Shown here: piece by piece, positions 6,466 through 6,498 of the stretch
Layout: each line of letters opens with the position of its first letter
Numbering within the stretch: position 1 is the stretch's first letter
NCBI GenBank assembly: GCA_964438605.1
Contig: CAYTKT010000072.1
Span: 1-6,498, forward strand
Length of the DNA: 6,498 bases
Direction of reading: 5' to 3'
From: Alangreenwoodia sp964438605
GTDB taxonomy: Bacteria; Bacillota; Clostridia; Peptostreptococcales; Anaerovoracaceae
The notes under the pieces: generated by a model
Told to the model about the DNA's origin: nothing
The model's database searches: none
What the model saw: only the letters and a program-made list of their open reading frames with translations
Position numbers and translations under genes: made by a program

Positions 6466-6498
6466 ATGTCGCAGGTTCAAATCCTGTCACCTCGACCA
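6461..6498 (+). tRNA. 3' end of a tRNA gene, probably tRNA-Pro (partial; attachment-site remnant)
   Basis: The T arm is clear: stem GCAGG (6471-6475), loop TTCAAAT (6476-6482), stem CCTGT (6483-6487). Then come the acceptor 3' strand CACCTCG (6488-6494), discriminator A and encoded CCA (6496-6498). The matching 5' acceptor strand CGAGGTG is not found about 70 nt upstream or elsewhere in the right-hand region, and there is no D arm or anticodon loop, so only the 3' half exists. G at position 72 implies C at position 1, a feature of bacterial tRNA-Pro, hence the tentative identity. A lone 3' tRNA half is the usual scar at the far end of an element integrated in a tRNA gene; the intact copy should lie left of this window. 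Confidence 0.75.

Noticed and set aside
1..6498. CRISPR array, transposase or integrase
   Set aside because: No regularly spaced direct repeats and no DDE, HUH, or tyrosine/serine recombinase motifs were seen in any open frame of the window.

Overview
The window looks like the distal end of a genomic island in a low-to-mid GC Gram-positive bacterium, most likely a clostridial (Lachnospiraceae-like) genome. Pointers to this are strong AGGAGG-type ribosome sites, TATAAT/TATTAT promoters, a 3' tRNA end with an encoded CCA, and an AAA-ATPase-like/PD-(D/E)XK protein of a family abundant in Clostridia and Bacteroidetes. The taxonomic call is inference.

Layout, left to right. (1) 1-382: no convincing gene; a strong hairpin terminator (181-218), then a promoter and leader for the next gene. 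(2) 383-2098 (+): a 571-residue AAA-ATPase-like protein with a C-terminal PD-(D/E)XK nuclease domain, closed by a hairpin. (3) About 2142-2488 (-): the relic of an Eco57I-type DNA adenine methyltransferase. It keeps its start codon and ribosome site and its NPPY motif, but has lost its motif I region and its 3' part. (4) 2517-2551: leftward terminator of the restriction-modification operon. (5) 2574-4055 (-): a two-TRD specificity subunit (HsdS family). (6) 4049-6067 (-): a 672-residue fusion of an HsdR-N-type PD-(D/E)XK nuclease with an HsdM-type adenine methyltransferase. (7) 6064-6189 (-): the C-terminal 41 codons of an XRE-type repressor, overlapping the start of the fusion gene by ATGA. 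(8) 6175-6250: a perfect palindrome and a good leftward promoter. (9) 6357-6498: a leftward terminator, a tandem 12-bp repeat, an 18-bp inverted repeat, and the 3' end of a tRNA gene (probably tRNA-Pro) that ends exactly at the window edge.

How it fits together: genes 5 and 6 form a compact restriction-modification system in which cutting and methylation share one polypeptide and DNA specificity comes from a separate S subunit. This is the architecture of BcgI-like type IIB enzymes rather than classical three-subunit type I; no translocase HsdR is seen here. A truncated XRE gene and a palindrome sit where a controller and its operator would be expected. The tRNA 3' remnant with flanking repeats is best read as an attachment site, with the intact tRNA and the integrase expected beyond the left edge. 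Two intact nuclease-bearing loci, a dead methylase and a truncated regulator within 6.5 kb of an att site suggest a turnover hotspot for defence genes.
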